Below, piece by piece: positions 26,174 through 33,665 of a stretch of 51,183 nucleotides of DNA. Made by a program: the position numbers and the translations under genes. Within the stretch, counting starts at the first letter, position 1, and each line of letters starts with the position of its first letter. The DNA lies in the NCBI GenBank assembly GCA_017443845.1, contig JAFSXX010000053.1, forward strand, positions 1-51,183, read 5' to 3'. Origin of the DNA: Bacteroidales bacterium. GTDB lineage: Bacteria; Bacteroidota; Bacteroidia; Bacteroidales; UBA932. The notes beneath the pieces were generated by a model that saw nothing but the letters and a program-made list of their open reading frames with translations, searched no databases and was not told the DNA's origin.

Positions 26174-26584
26174 ATGGAACTCACACACATTGAACACCTC
26201 GGAATCGCAGTAAAGTCTCTTGAAGAGTCTATTCCTTATTATGAGAATGTACTCGGACTGAAATGCTATGCTATCGAAGAAGTCGCTGACCAGAAGGTCA
26301 AGACCGCTTTCTTCAAGATCGGGCAGACCAAGATCGAGCTTCTCGAGCCCACCAGCCCCGAAAGCACGATCGCAGGCTTCCTCGAGAAGAGGGGTGAAGG
26401 TATCCACCATATGGCATTCGCTGTCGCTGACGGCGTAGCAAACGCACTTGCTGAGGTCGAAGAGAAGGGCATCCGCCTCATCGACAAGGCTCCCCGCCGC
26501 GGCGCAGAGGGTCTCGACATCGCATTCCTGCATCCCAAGTCCACCAAGGGCGTCCTTACCGAACTTTGCGAACCCGGAAAATAA
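26174..26584 (+). CDS. mce: Methylmalonyl-CoA epimerase
   Basis: 136 residues, VOC fold with two beta-alpha-beta-beta-beta modules. Metal ligands are visible: His in IEHLGIAV, Gln in KIGQTKIELLEP, His in GIHHMAFAV and Glu near LTELCEP. It interconverts the (2R) and (2S) forms of methylmalonyl-CoA, linking the B12-dependent mutase to the decarboxylase encoded next door in the succinate-propionate pathway. Confidence 0.95.
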   Translation: MELTHIEHLGIAVKSLEESIPYYENVLGLKCYAIEEVADQKVKTAFFKIGQTKIELLEPTSPESTIAGFLEKRGEGIHHMAFAVADGVANALAEVEEKGIRLIDKAPRRGAEGLDIAFLHPKSTKGVLTELCEPGK

Positions 26585-26608
26585 TTCATACTTACTATAC
26601 AGAATAAA

Positions 26609-28171
26609 ATGAGCCAGCAACTCGAAAAAGTCAAAGAGCTTATCGCACTCAGGGAGAAAGCTCGCATCGGTGGCGGTGAAAAGGCCATCGAGAAACAGCA
26701 CGCACAGGGCAAGTACACCGCCCGCGAACGCATCAACATGCTCCTCGACGAGGGCAGTTTCGAAGAATTCGATATGTTTGTGACACATCGCTGCCACAAC
26801 TTCGGAATGGAGTCCAAATCATTCCTCGGTGACGGTGTCGTTACCGGTTATGGTACAATCGCAGGCCGCCTCGTGTACGTATTCGCACAGGACTTCACGG
26901 TTATCGGAGGTTCGCTCTCCGAGACCCTCGCTATGAAGATCTGCAAGGTAATGGACCAGGCAATGAAGGTCGGCGCCCCGATCATCGGTCTCAACGACTC
27001 CGGCGGAGCCCGCATCCAGGAAGGTGTCAACGCACTGGCAGGATACGCTGAGATTTTCCAGCGCAACATCCTCGCTTCCGGCGTCATCCCCCAGATCTCC
27101 GCAATCCTCGGCCCCTGCGCCGGCGGTGCAGTCTACTCCCCCGCCCTCACCGACTTCACCATCATGACCGAAGGAACCAGCTACATGTTCCTCACCGGCC
27201 CCTCTGTGGTCAAGCAGGTCCTCGGCGAAGAGGTTACCCAGGAGCAGCTCGGCGGCGCATCCGTGCACGCAAGCAAGAGCGGTGTGGCACACTTCGCATG
27301 CCCCAATGAGGACGAAGCTATCGCCACCATCCGCGACCTGATGAGCTATCTTCCCCAGAACAATATGGAGGAGCCCAACTTCCTTCCCACCAACGACCCC
27401 ATCGACCGTTGCGAAGACGCTCTCAACGAGATCATCCCCGACAGCCCGAACGCTCCCTACGATATGTACGAGGTCATCGGCAGCATCGTTGACGACGGCA
27501 AGTTCCTCGAGGTCCACAAGGACTACGCAAAGAACATCATCGTCGGCTTCGCCCGCTTCGGCGGCACCGCAGTCGGTATCGTTGCGAACCAGCCCAAGGT
27601 CATCGCAGGTGTGCTCGACATCAACTCTTCCCGCAAGGGTGCTCGTTTCGTCCGTTTCTGCGACGCATTCAATATTCCCCTCGTCACCCTCGTGGATGTC
27701 CCGGGCTTCCTTCCCGGCACCCAGCAGGAGTACGGCGGAATCATCCTCCACGGTGCTAAACTCCTCTACGCTTACGGCGAGGCTACCGTTCCCAAGGTTA
27801 CCGTATCGCTCCGCAAGTCTTACGGCGGAAGCCACATCGTGATGAGCTGCAAGCAGCTCCGCGGCGACATCAACTATGCTTGGCCTACCGCCAACATCGC
27901 AGTTATGGGCGCTGACGGCGCAGTCTCCGTCCTCTACGCCAAGGATCTCAAGGCAGTCGAGGATCCCGAGCAGAAGAAAGCTCTCGCAGAGGCAAAGAAG
28001 AAGGAGTACGACGACCTCTTCTGCAACCCTTACAACGCTGCCAAGTACGGCTATATCGACGACGTCATCGAGCCCCGCAACACCCGTTTCCGCATCATCC
28101 GCGCGCTCGAGCTGCTCGCCAACAAGAAACTTGTCAACCCTGCCAAGAAGCACGACAACCTGCCTCTCTAA
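26609..28171 (+). CDS. mmdA: Methylmalonyl-CoA decarboxylase, carboxyltransferase (alpha) subunit
   Basis: 520 residues with two crotonase-like halves. The CoA-binding and oxyanion regions are visible ([12 protein letters not shown] in the N-half, [25 protein letters not shown] in the C-half). It resembles both PccB and MmdA. Its neighbours (epimerase, biotin carrier, gamma and beta membrane subunits) and the lack of a biotin carboxylase gene point to a Na+-pumping decarboxylase that moves CO2 from methylmalonyl-CoA to biotin, giving propionyl-CoA. Confidence 0.92.
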   Translation: MSQQLEKVKELIALREKARIGGGEKAIEKQHAQGKYTARERINMLLDEGSFEEFDMFVTHRCHNFGMESKSFLGDGVVTGYGTIAGRLVYVFAQDFTVIGGSLSETLAMKICKVMDQAMKVGAPIIGLNDSGGARIQEGVNALAGYAEIFQRNILASGVIPQISAILGPCAGGAVYSPALTDFTIMTEGTSYMFLTGPSVVKQVLGEEVTQEQLGGASVHASKSGVAHFACPNEDEAIATIRDLMSYLPQNNMEEPNFLPTNDPIDRCEDALNEIIPDSPNAPYDMYEVIGSIVDDGKFLEVHKDYAKNIIVGFARFGGTAVGIVANQPKVIAGVLDINSSRKGARFVRFCDAFNIPLVTLVDVPGFLPGTQQEYGGIILHGAKLLYAYGEATVPKVTVSLRKSYGGSHIVMSCKQLRGDINYAWPTANIAVMGADGAVSVLYAKDLKAVEDPEQKKALAEAKKKEYDDLFCNPYNAAKYGYIDDVIEPRNTRFRIIRALELLANKKLVNPAKKHDNLPL

Positions 28172-28189
28172 TCAATACTGTACAACGAG

Positions 28190-29116
28190 ATGAAAAGAAT
28201 CAAAATCCTTTTTACGGTTGTCGGTTTGACATTGGCAGTCGCTGCAAGCGCCCAGAGCCAGGGTCAGATGCGTCTGAACGAGTACCTTGTCATCAACACC
28301 GATGACTTCCAGGACGACTTCGGACAGCAGAGCGCCTGGTTCGAGCTCTTCAACGCTTCGTACGGCACCGTCGATATCGGAGGCTGCTACCTTTCGGACG
28401 ATCCGACCGACCTCAAGAAATACCAGATCCCGGGAAGCGATGTGATGACCCAGATCAAGCCGCGCCAGCACGCTCTCTTCTGGGCTGACAACCAGCCTTT
28501 CCGCGGTACGTTCCACGTCAATTTCGACCTCGCGAACGCTAAAGAAATTATCTTCACCAAGGGTGACGGCAAGACCATCGTCGACCGCATCAAGGTCCGC
28601 CACGACCTCCCCGAGAATGTCTCCTTCGGACGTACCGAGGACGGCATCGGATCGGTTGACGGCAAGGGCGAAGGATGGGCAGTGCTCGACCGCACATCCC
28701 CCAGCACCAACAATGCAATGGTGGACAAGGCCGCCAAGCCCGACCGCATGAAGCAGATCGACCCTTACGGATGGATCATGGCCCTCACTGCAATGAGCGT
28801 GGTCTTCACCGCCCTCATCCTCCTCTACTTCCTGTTCAAGGCCATCGGCAATGCGAACATCAAGGCTTCCAACAAGAAAGCCGCCGCAGCTGCCGGTGCC
28901 GCTTCCGTCGCGGCTCCCAAGACCGACTTCGGTGAGGTTCCCGCAGAGACCTATGCGGCAATCGCAACTGCAATGCACCTCTATATGGTCGAAGAAGAGG
29001 CACACGACGAAGAGCCTTTCGTCGTCACGATGAATCCGGTGGACCGCACCTACACTCCTTGGAGCACCCATATCCAGGGCTTCCGCCAGACCCCTACCGT
29101 CATCAAAAAGAAGTAA
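28190..29116 (+). CDS. mmdD: Decarboxylase gamma/delta (OadG-like) subunit with N-terminal lamin-tail domain
   Basis: 308 residues. A signal peptide (ends near ASA-QSQGQ) is followed by a lamin-tail-like domain (about 25-170: LNEYLVINTDDF, SAWFELFNAS, GGCYLSDD, STNNA). One membrane helix (about 200-222) and an Ala/Lys-rich cytoplasmic tail follow, typical of OadG/MmdD. The gamma/delta subunit holds the membrane and soluble parts of the pump together. The lamin-tail domain should face the periplasm. Subunits in Veillonella or Klebsiella are only 80-115 residues, so the outer domain is extra. Confidence 0.85.
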   Translation: MKRIKILFTVVGLTLAVAASAQSQGQMRLNEYLVINTDDFQDDFGQQSAWFELFNASYGTVDIGGCYLSDDPTDLKKYQIPGSDVMTQIKPRQHALFWADNQPFRGTFHVNFDLANAKEIIFTKGDGKTIVDRIKVRHDLPENVSFGRTEDGIGSVDGKGEGWAVLDRTSPSTNNAMVDKAAKPDRMKQIDPYGWIMALTAMSVVFTALILLYFLFKAIGNANIKASNKKAAAAAGAASVAAPKTDFGEVPAETYAAIATAMHLYMVEEEAHDEEPFVVTMNPVDRTYTPWSTHIQGFRQTPTVIKKK

Positions 29117-29136
29117 TTTCAATAACGCGAACAACA

Positions 29137-29580
29137 ATGAAAGAATATAAACTCAAAATCAACGGCAACGACTACAACGTAGCCATCGACGAGGTTGAAG
29201 ACAACAAGGCGAAGGTGGAGGTCAACGGAACTCCTTACACCGTTGAGTTCGACAAGCCCGTCACCAAGAAGAAACCCGTCACCGTCATCAACCGTCCCGC
29301 TCCCGCAGCTGCAGGCGCAGCTCCCGCAGTGCAGGTCAACAAGCCCGCTGCAGCGGCTCCCGCAGGCGGAACCAAGCTCAACTCGCCCCTCCCGGGTGTC
29401 GTGCTCAGCCTCTCCGTCAAGGAAGGTGACGCAGTCAAGAAGGGCCAGGCAGTCCTCATCCTCGAGGCAATGAAGATGGAGAACACCATCGAGGCTCCCT
29501 GCGACGGCACAGTCAAACAGATACTTGTCCAGAAGGGCGACTCCGTCCTTGAGGGCGCAACCCTTGCAGTTATCGGATAG
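29137..29580 (+). CDS. mmdC: Biotin carrier subunit of the decarboxylase
   Basis: 147 residues from the ATG (MKEYKLKINGNDYNV). An N-terminal strand-rich part is joined by a Pro/Ala-rich hinge (about 58-75) to a biotinyl domain with EAMKMEN; biotin goes on Lys113. The flexible hinge lets biotin shuttle between the carboxyltransferase and the membrane beta subunit. It lies 20 bases after the OadG-like gene and 5 bases before the beta subunit. Confidence 0.93.
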   Translation: MKEYKLKINGNDYNVAIDEVEDNKAKVEVNGTPYTVEFDKPVTKKKPVTVINRPAPAAAGAAPAVQVNKPAAAAPAGGTKLNSPLPGVVLSLSVKEGDAVKKGQAVLILEAMKMENTIEAPCDGTVKQILVQKGDSVLEGATLAVIG

Positions 29581-29585
29581 TCACT

Positions 29586-30728
29586 ATGGGAAATATAGTT
29601 CAAAACCTCCAACAGTTCTGGCAGTTTACCGGATTTGCTAACTGCAACTTCCAGTATCTGATCATGATCTGCTTCGGTCTGATCTTCCTCTACCTCGGTA
29701 TCAAGAAGGAATGGGAGCCGATGCTGCTGGTCCCTATCGGATTCGGTATCCTCATCGGTAACATTCCCCTTTTCCAGGGCCTGAAGGTCAGCGTGTATGA
29801 AGAGGGCTCCGTGCTCAACATCCTCTACCAGGGTGTCAAGCAGGGCTTCTACCCTCCTTTGATCTTCCTCGGCATCGGTGCGATGACCGACTTCTCGGCA
29901 CTGATCTCCAACCCTAAGCTGCTGCTCATCGGAGCTGCCGCCCAGTTCGGTATTTTCGGTGCATACGCAATCTCCCTGGCCTTCGGATTCGATCCCGCAC
30001 AGGCAGGTGCCATCGGTATCATCGGCGGCGCAGACGGTCCTACCGCAATCTTCCTCTCCTCGCGACTGGCCCCTGATATGATGGGCGCCATAGCGGTGTC
30101 GGCTTACTCATATATGGCTCTGGTCCCTGTGATCCAGCCGCCTATCATGCGTCTGCTGACCACCAACAAGGAGCGCCTCATCCGAATGAAACCCCCGAGA
30201 GCAGTCTCCCCGACCGAGAAGAAGCTCTTCCCTATCATCGGCTTCCTCCTTACCGCATTCATCGTACCTTCGGGTATTCCCCTGCTCGGTATGCTGTTCT
30301 TCGGTAACCTCATCAAGGAATCCGGTGTGACCAAGCGTCTCGCGAACACCGCCAGCGGTCCGCTCATCGACATCGTTACCATCCTCATCGGTATCACCGT
30401 CGGTGCTTCGACCCAGGCCGACCAGTTCCTGCAGCTCCGCTCGATCTGGATCTTCATCATCGGTGCACTCTCGTTCGTCATCGCTACCTTCACCGGCGTC
30501 CTCTTCGTGAAGTTCTTCAACCTCTTCCTCAAGGAGGGCAACAAGATCAACCCGCTCATCGGTAACGCAGGTGTTTCGGCAGTCCCTGACGCAGCCCGCG
30601 TCTCCAACAACGTAGGCCGCGAGTACGACCCCAACAACTTCCTCATGATGCACGCAATGGGCCCCAACGTGGCCGGCGTCATCGGCTCGGCAGTTGCCGC
30701 AGGTATGCTCCTCGGCTTCCTCGGATAA
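29586..30728 (+). CDS. mmdB: Na+-translocating decarboxylase beta subunit
   Basis: 380 residues with about nine to eleven membrane segments. The conserved GGADGPTAIF motif holds the Asp needed for Na+ transport in OadB, and the conserved end MHAMGPNVAGVIGSAVAAG is present. It decarboxylates carboxybiotin and exports Na+. Last gene of the operon, followed by a strong terminator. Confidence 0.95.
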   Translation: MGNIVQNLQQFWQFTGFANCNFQYLIMICFGLIFLYLGIKKEWEPMLLVPIGFGILIGNIPLFQGLKVSVYEEGSVLNILYQGVKQGFYPPLIFLGIGAMTDFSALISNPKLLLIGAAAQFGIFGAYAISLAFGFDPAQAGAIGIIGGADGPTAIFLSSRLAPDMMGAIAVSAYSYMALVPVIQPPIMRLLTTNKERLIRMKPPRAVSPTEKKLFPIIGFLLTAFIVPSGIPLLGMLFFGNLIKESGVTKRLANTASGPLIDIVTILIGITVGASTQADQFLQLRSIWIFIIGALSFVIATFTGVLFVKFFNLFLKEGNKINPLIGNAGVSAVPDAARVSNNVGREYDPNNFLMMHAMGPNVAGVIGSAVAAGMLLGFLG

Positions 30729-30753
30729 TAATTGTTATCACGATACATTGCAA

Positions 30754-30785
30754 AGCCGGCCGGGATTTTCCCGGCCGGCTTTTTT
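30754..30785 (+). terminator. Terminator of the mmd operon
   Basis: A perfect 12-bp stem AGCCGGCCGGGA / TCCCGGCCGGCT with loop TTT and a run of six T. Confidence 0.9.
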
Positions 30786-30808
30786 GTGGAGCGGTTGGGC
30801 GGTTGAGT

Positions 30809-30925
30809 GTGGGAGGTTGGCGTGGGTGGTTGGCGTGGGTGGTTGGCGTGGGTGGTTGGCGTGGGAGGTTGGCGTGGGTGGTTGGCGTGGGTGGTTGGCG
30901 TGGGAGGTTGGCGTGGGTGGTTGTT
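30809..30925 (+). repeat. 13-bp G-rich minisatellite, nine units
   Basis: Eight full copies of GTGGG(A/T)GGTTGGC and a ninth that differs in its last two bases lie head to tail. Position 6 reads A,T,T,T,A,T,T,A,T along the array. Reading frames through it on both strands are low-complexity artefacts. G-runs could form four-stranded structures. Confidence 0.95.
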
Positions 30926-30995
30926 TGTTCGGTGCTCCGGAAGCAATCGTGGAATAGCGTGGAGGCAAAGTAGCTGGATATCAGCTGCTTCCTAT

Positions 30996-31029
30996 AAACA
31001 ACCCCATCAAAAAAGAGGGGGTTGTTTTT
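30996..31029 (+). terminator. Hairpin with T-run after the minisatellite
   Basis: AACAACCCC and GGGGTTGTT form a stem with an A-rich loop, followed by T. It may be a second terminator; no gene lies between it and 30785. Confidence 0.55.
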
Positions 31030-31415
31030 AACTTTACGCTAACAATCTGCAAGTTACCCTCCACGGCTTTTTAATCTAAATCCGCCACAGCCACCTTGCC
31101 GGTCACATCTTCGCCAGTTATTGGCGCGCCCCCCGGCCAGATTACGATTCCGGGCTTGATTCGAATTCCGGGCTTGGGCTCTGACTCGCCCCCGGGTTCG
31201 ATCTCAATTCCGATTCCTATCCCGATTCCTATCGCGATTCAGGCGCGGACCCGGACCCTGCTCGACCCCAGTTCCGTTTCTGCCAAACAGCCGCACAGCA
31301 ACCCCTCTCAGAATGCCATCGAAGGCTGATCCTTGTGCTTCGAAGGTCGATTTCGAGTAGCTAAGCACAAGTTATGGCCTCTGAGTACTCTCTATGCTGT
31401 ATCAACGTGCAGCTA
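31030..31415. other. Non-coding stretch with decayed short repeats
   Basis: No gene was found. There are short GA/TC-rich near-repeats (CGATTCC-x-GGGCTTG near 31145-31180 and GATTCCTATC repeats near 31205-31240). An inverted pair CTTGTGCTT (31332-31340) / AAGCACAAG (31363-31371) marks the point where base composition turns AT-rich. Confidence 0.5.
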
Positions 31416-31446
31416 TTTGGCAAAAACATTAATATTATTATATTTG
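31416..31446 (+). promoter_or_regulatory. Orphan consensus promoter
   Basis: TTTG (31416-31419), 19 bases, then TATATTTG (31439-31446) is a full match to the Bacteroidetes consensus. No reading frame of useful length follows. Confidence 0.65.
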
Positions 31447-31452
31447 TAGTGC

Positions 31453-31665
31453 CATCTACGGATGGAGACATAATGTGAAAACTGCTTTTTTGTTCTTGAA
31501 CTGAAATCTGGACAATTTCAATTGACCAAGACGAAAGCGGTTCCCTCGCTTGCTATGACTGCACTGCGTCATCTACGCATGCTTCATACGAGTGTGGAAC
31601 TGTTTTTATTTGGTCAAGGGTCGTCCAGAACCTCAGTTCAGATAAATGCCGTTCCACACTTTTTT
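31453..31665 (+). ncRNA. Candidate ~210-nt non-coding RNA in the AT-rich islet
   Basis: The span runs from the expected start of the orphan promoter to a T-run after the stem AGTGTGGAAC (31591-31600) / GTTCCACACT (31651-31660). A second inverted pair, TTGACCAA (31522-31529) / TTGGTCAA (31610-31617), overlaps it and could form an alternative fold. ATGs inside lead to stops within a few codons. No known RNA family was recognised; this rests only on promoter, terminator and folding. Confidence 0.35.
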
Positions 31666-31724
31666 ATTAATCAAACAATTATGATTAAAATGCATGTCTC
31701 ATATCACTGCTGTCCGGAGAGATT

Positions 31725-31973
31725 TTACCATAACATAAGTTGCTCGACATAGCCCGCCTCCGGAACAATCACAGGAACTGTCGGCTTATTATTAAGATCA
31801 CGGATATCAGTTCTCTGGAAGAGGACCTGTACGATCGAGTTAGAGATAGAATGAAGACTTGGAACCAGACTATATCGTTTCTTTATAATGAGCAGAAGGT
31901 AGTCGCAAACGGCTATCAAGATCTGTGTATAGACCGTGTTCTTGGTGGTTCCATAGAAGGTCTTGATGTGCAT
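31725..31973 (-). pseudogene. Remnant of an IS4-type transposase (C-terminal end)
   Basis: About 82 residues. The segment IKTFYGTTKNTVYTQILIAV followed by CDYLLLIIKK is the conserved C-terminal stretch of IS4-type transposases (after the YREK region: IKTF-GT-NAV--QI). The catalytic DDE region upstream is absent; similarity starts abruptly at HIKTFYG. The insertion sequence is therefore dead. An overlapping plus-strand frame (31740-32132) is considered a shadow or chance frame. Confidence 0.7.
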
Positions 31974-32241
31974 ATACTGCTATACTTTTTTTTATTAGCT
32001 TGTTTCATGATAATGGACTTAATCCTGGTAAAATTCGAGGAAACTGTTCTTAATAGAGGTTGGGTATATAGCAAGGCATACCAATATCAAACAAGTTGGT
32101 TATTCCATCACTTTGATTCTCGCTTTTATTAGTGTGCTCTGTTCAACGTGTTCATGCCAATCAACATCAGAGTCATACTTAATTATTGACACAATTAAAC
32201 TTTTAAAACATTATTTATCGCATCAATCGTAATTCATAATC

Positions 32242-33213
32242 ATGAAACGAATTTTTCTTTTCATCAGTATCATTCTGATAATTTCAGGGTGCAATGAGCA
32301 GAGTAATAGCCACGATAGTAAGTACACTAAAAGAATTACATCTGTAAAAGTCTTTAATAGTGATGACAGCCAATTTGCTGAAGTTATTTTTAGTTATGAT
32401 AATAAAAATAGGTTAAAGACAATAGACTGTCACTATAGTGATGATGACAGTGAGGTTTCCTATTGGGTTAATACGTTTTCTTACTCATCTTCTTCAATCA
32501 TTAGCGATTTTAACACCTCTCACAGTTATACGCCATATATGCAGGATACAGAAATTACTACTACCCTGAATTTCAGAGACACTATGATTTTAAAAGACGG
32601 GCTGTGTATTAAAGAAAACATGATGATCACTGTATCTGGAAAAGGAGTAATGGATAATCCACAATTATACCATTATCCATTCCATCATTATTACTATAGT
32701 TTTCTCAAAGATCCGATAACAACAATTCAGGAGAACAACGGGATCAAAACAATTACAATTTCCGATAACGGAAATGCTGAAAACTTGTATTCTGCCAATA
32801 GAGAACTTATTGCAAAAATTGGCTCCCATACAGGAACTGATTCTTTTTTCTGGAGTAATGGGAAACTGGTCGAGATTAAAGGATTTGGAAACGATGTCAT
32901 CACATTAGATTATTCGCCGATTATTAATCCATTCATTAACACAAGTTTAGAAATCATGTTTCCACTTTTGATTCTTGGAACTGGTTATTTTCCGTATGTA
33001 CCAGCTACAATTGCTCTCCCAAAAGTATTTGGATTAAATCCCCAACAACTCCTTAAGTCAATAGAGATTGATCACCATAGTTATATTGATTATTATGAAT
33101 TCCAATATGCATACAATTCAGAAGATTACATATCTTCAATATTAGTGTACTACACTGGGCCATACAGTTCACATTCATATCTTCGGAGCAGATATGAAAT
33201 TGAATATGATTAA
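32242..33213 (+). CDS. Unknown lipoprotein, AT-rich, probably acquired
   Basis: 323 residues. The lipobox ISGC gives lipidated Cys17. The rest is rich in aromatic residues and in repeated strands of the type FSYDNKNRLKTI, EFQYAYNSEDYISSI, which resembles Bacteroidales lipoproteins of the DUF4595-like group (RHS-like strand-turn pattern). No catalytic motif was seen. Codon use is AT-rich and quite unlike the neighbouring genes, which supports horizontal transfer. Upstream 32133-32241 is AT-rich and without a clear promoter box. Confidence 0.75.
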   Translation: MKRIFLFISIILIISGCNEQSNSHDSKYTKRITSVKVFNSDDSQFAEVIFSYDNKNRLKTIDCHYSDDDSEVSYWVNTFSYSSSSIISDFNTSHSYTPYMQDTEITTTLNFRDTMILKDGLCIKENMMITVSGKGVMDNPQLYHYPFHHYYYSFLKDPITTIQENNGIKTITISDNGNAENLYSANRELIAKIGSHTGTDSFFWSNGKLVEIKGFGNDVITLDYSPIINPFINTSLEIMFPLLILGTGYFPYVPATIALPKVFGLNPQQLLKSIEIDHHSYIDYYEFQYAYNSEDYISSILVYYTGPYSSHSYLRSRYEIEYD

Positions 33214-33220
33214 TATAAAA

Positions 33221-33485
33221 AACCGAGGGGAAAGAGCAGCGCGCCTTAAGGCTCAGGACAGAATCCAATCTATCTTATGGCACCCTTAATACCATCGATA
33301 GTGGCTCCGCACCCTTTCGATCCTGCCTCTGCGAAGGCGTTTGTACGACTTCACTTTGACAGGTCTCGCAACATCCACCCTTATGGAAATGCGAACAGTT
33401 TTGGGTCTTGTTCTTTTAGTCATGAATAATTATATGTAAGCGTGTAAGAACAACGGCCTCCCTGTATCAGTATCTCCCCTCGGTT
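33221..33485 (-). repeat. Complementary 11-base arms framing the small basic gene
   Basis: AACCGAGGGGA (33221-33231) and TCCCCTCGGTT (33475-33485) are perfectly complementary. They lie at the 3' end and in the leader of the presumed minus-strand transcript, so the RNA ends could pair around the coding region. Confidence 0.5.
33286..33423 (-). CDS. 45-residue highly basic protein
   Basis: It reads MTKRTRPKTVRISIRV, then DVARPVKVKSYKRLRRG, then RIERVRSHYRWY. About one third of residues are Arg or Lys, and the end VRSHYRWY recalls a short basic protein family found in Bacteroidales (from memory, unchecked). It is preceded by a promoter and a ~140-base leader with a hairpin, which is unusual for a chance frame. 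Charge suggests binding to RNA, DNA or the ribosome. Function unknown. Confidence 0.65.
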   Translation of the reverse strand: MTKRTRPKTVRISIRVDVARPVKVKSYKRLRRGRIERVRSHYRWY

Positions 33486-33570
33486 GTAAATCTATTAATA
33501 ACAACAGGCACCTATTAAGGGTAGATGCCTGAAGATTTTTACTTACAGTCAGAATTATTCATGACCAATG

Positions 33571-33600
33571 CAAAGGTATAAAAACTTTTCGATTCTCAAA
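33571..33600 (-). promoter_or_regulatory. Promoter of the small basic protein gene
   Basis: On the minus strand TTTG (33600-33597), 18 bases, then TACCTTTG (33578-33571). The leader runs ~140 bases to the ATG and contains a hairpin with CAGGCA / TGCCTG arms. Confidence 0.6.
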
Positions 33601-33620
33601 GTAGATTATTCGAAAAAAAG

Positions 33621-33650
33621 GAATGGTCGCAAGAATGCGACCATTCTTTT
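33621..33650. terminator. Perfect 10-bp hairpin between divergent promoters (terminator or operator)
   Basis: GAATGGTCGC-aagaat-GCGACCATTC is followed by TTTT and preceded on the other side by a run of A. No plus-strand transcript needs termination directly before it apart from the lipoprotein at 33213. It sits about 2 bases before the metH -7 box, so an operator role is also possible. Confidence 0.6.
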
Positions 33651-33651
33651 C

Positions 33652-33659
33652 TATATTTG
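33652..33659 (+). promoter_or_regulatory. -7 box of metH, directly at the start codon
   Basis: TATATTTG ends 6 bases before the metH ATG, so the transcript would begin at or near the start codon. Confidence 0.6.
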
Positions 33660-33665
33660 CACAAT

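Noticed and set aside
26819-28153. 444-residue open frame on the minus strand opposite mmdA
   Set aside because: It lies fully across a clear coding gene; the composition is a shadow of GC-rich codon use (Val/Asp/Gly-rich), and it has no recognisable motif.
30694-31031. Several Pro/Thr/His- or Gly/Trp-rich frames through the minisatellite
   Set aside because: They arise from translating the 13-bp repeat and end at random points.
31096-31329. 77-residue Pro/Ile-rich frame
   Set aside because: Low complexity from short GATTCC-type repeats; no start signal and no homology recognised.
31740-32132. 130-residue plus-strand frame in the AT-rich islet
   Set aside because: Overlaps the better-supported transposase remnant on the minus strand; no family recognised.
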